In this document: positions 6,908 through 6,985 of the stretch, one piece after another | Layout of the letters: each line of letters starts with the position of its first letter | How positions within the stretch are numbered: position 1 is the first letter of the stretch | Assembly: GCA_021805265.1 (NCBI GenBank) | Contig: JAJZFR010000151.1 | Coordinates: 1-6,985, forward strand | Length of the DNA: 6,985 nucleotides | Origin: Acidobacteriota bacterium | GTDB lineage: Bacteria > Acidobacteriota > Terriglobia > Terriglobales > Acidobacteriaceae | Reading direction: 5' to 3' | Program-made: the position numbers and the translations under genes | Notes under the pieces: generated by a model | What the model saw: only the letters and a program-made list of their open reading frames with translations | Told to the model about the DNA's origin: nothing | Database searches by the model: none

Positions 6908-6985
6908 CAACCACCTGTTGAAACTTCACAACCGGAGTCCGTACCCTTCGCGAAACAGGCTCGTGCAGCGGCTCCTCAGCGCGCC
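6879..6985 (-). CDS. Possible C-terminal end of a convergent gene (partial)
   Basis: A minus-strand frame enters from the right edge and stays open for 34 codons to TGA at 6879-6881, overlapping the 3' end of nadB by 29 bp. The translated end contains EEPLHEPVSRRVRTPVV and ends RRMERPEK, a basic, plausible protein tail, but I recognise no family. The opposite strand is also open from after the nadB stop to the edge, so the signal is weak. Apart from this, the 78 bases beyond nadB hold nothing identifiable. Confidence 0.22.
   Translation of the reverse strand, partial: RAEEPLHEPVSRRVRTPVVKFQQVVVRRMERPEK

Noticed and set aside
6914..6959. Inverted repeat CCTGTT / AACAGG after nadB as a terminator
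   Set aside because: The arms are only 6 bp, the loop is 34 nt and no T-tract follows; chance is the likelier explanation.

Overview
The window is about 7 kb of GC-rich chromosomal bacterial DNA. Five genes on the minus strand (aroB, ubiE/menG, a CDF metal transporter, an OsmC-family protein and a PASTA protein) form one tightly packed block. It is read leftward from a divergent junction with nadB, which lies on the plus strand. The menaquinone-type methyltransferase, the stand-alone membrane-anchored PASTA protein and the protein style suggest an Acidobacteriota (Terriglobia-like) genome. That assignment is inference from remembered gene neighbourhoods; the window holds no rRNA or other direct marker of lineage.

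Layout. Positions 1-466 contain no convincing gene. This stretch is visibly more A/T-rich than the rest, carries a tandem 11-bp repeat, and has one open but start-poor frame that may be a decayed coding remnant. From 467 to 5172 on the minus strand, in order of transcription, come aroB (3-dehydroquinate synthase), ubiE/menG (quinone C-methyltransferase, overlapping aroB by 11 bp), a CDF cation efflux protein (7 bp gap), an OsmC/Ohr-family thiol protein (11 bp gap) and a three-PASTA-domain membrane protein (16 bp gap). A 67-bp spacer (5173-5239) separates aroB from nadB (L-aspartate oxidase), which fills 5240-6907. The last 78 bases hold no complete gene; a minus-strand frame runs in from the right edge and could be the tail of a convergent gene.

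How the genes fit together. aroB feeds the shikimate/chorismate pathway, chorismate is the source of menaquinone, and the UbiE/MenG enzyme completes menaquinone, so the first two genes are linked through quinone and aromatic biosynthesis. NadB oxidises aspartate as the first step of de novo NAD synthesis. The CDF exporter and OsmC protein are metal and peroxide homeostasis functions. The PASTA protein is a likely cell-envelope or peptidoglycan-binding protein without a kinase domain. The spacing suggests co-transcription of all five minus-strand genes.

I found no defence system, mobile element, CRISPR array, tRNA or rRNA. The most unusual feature is the CDF transporter, whose C-terminal part appears to hold three tandem copies of the cytoplasmic dimerisation fold instead of one. 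Apart from that the window looks like ordinary core metabolism.
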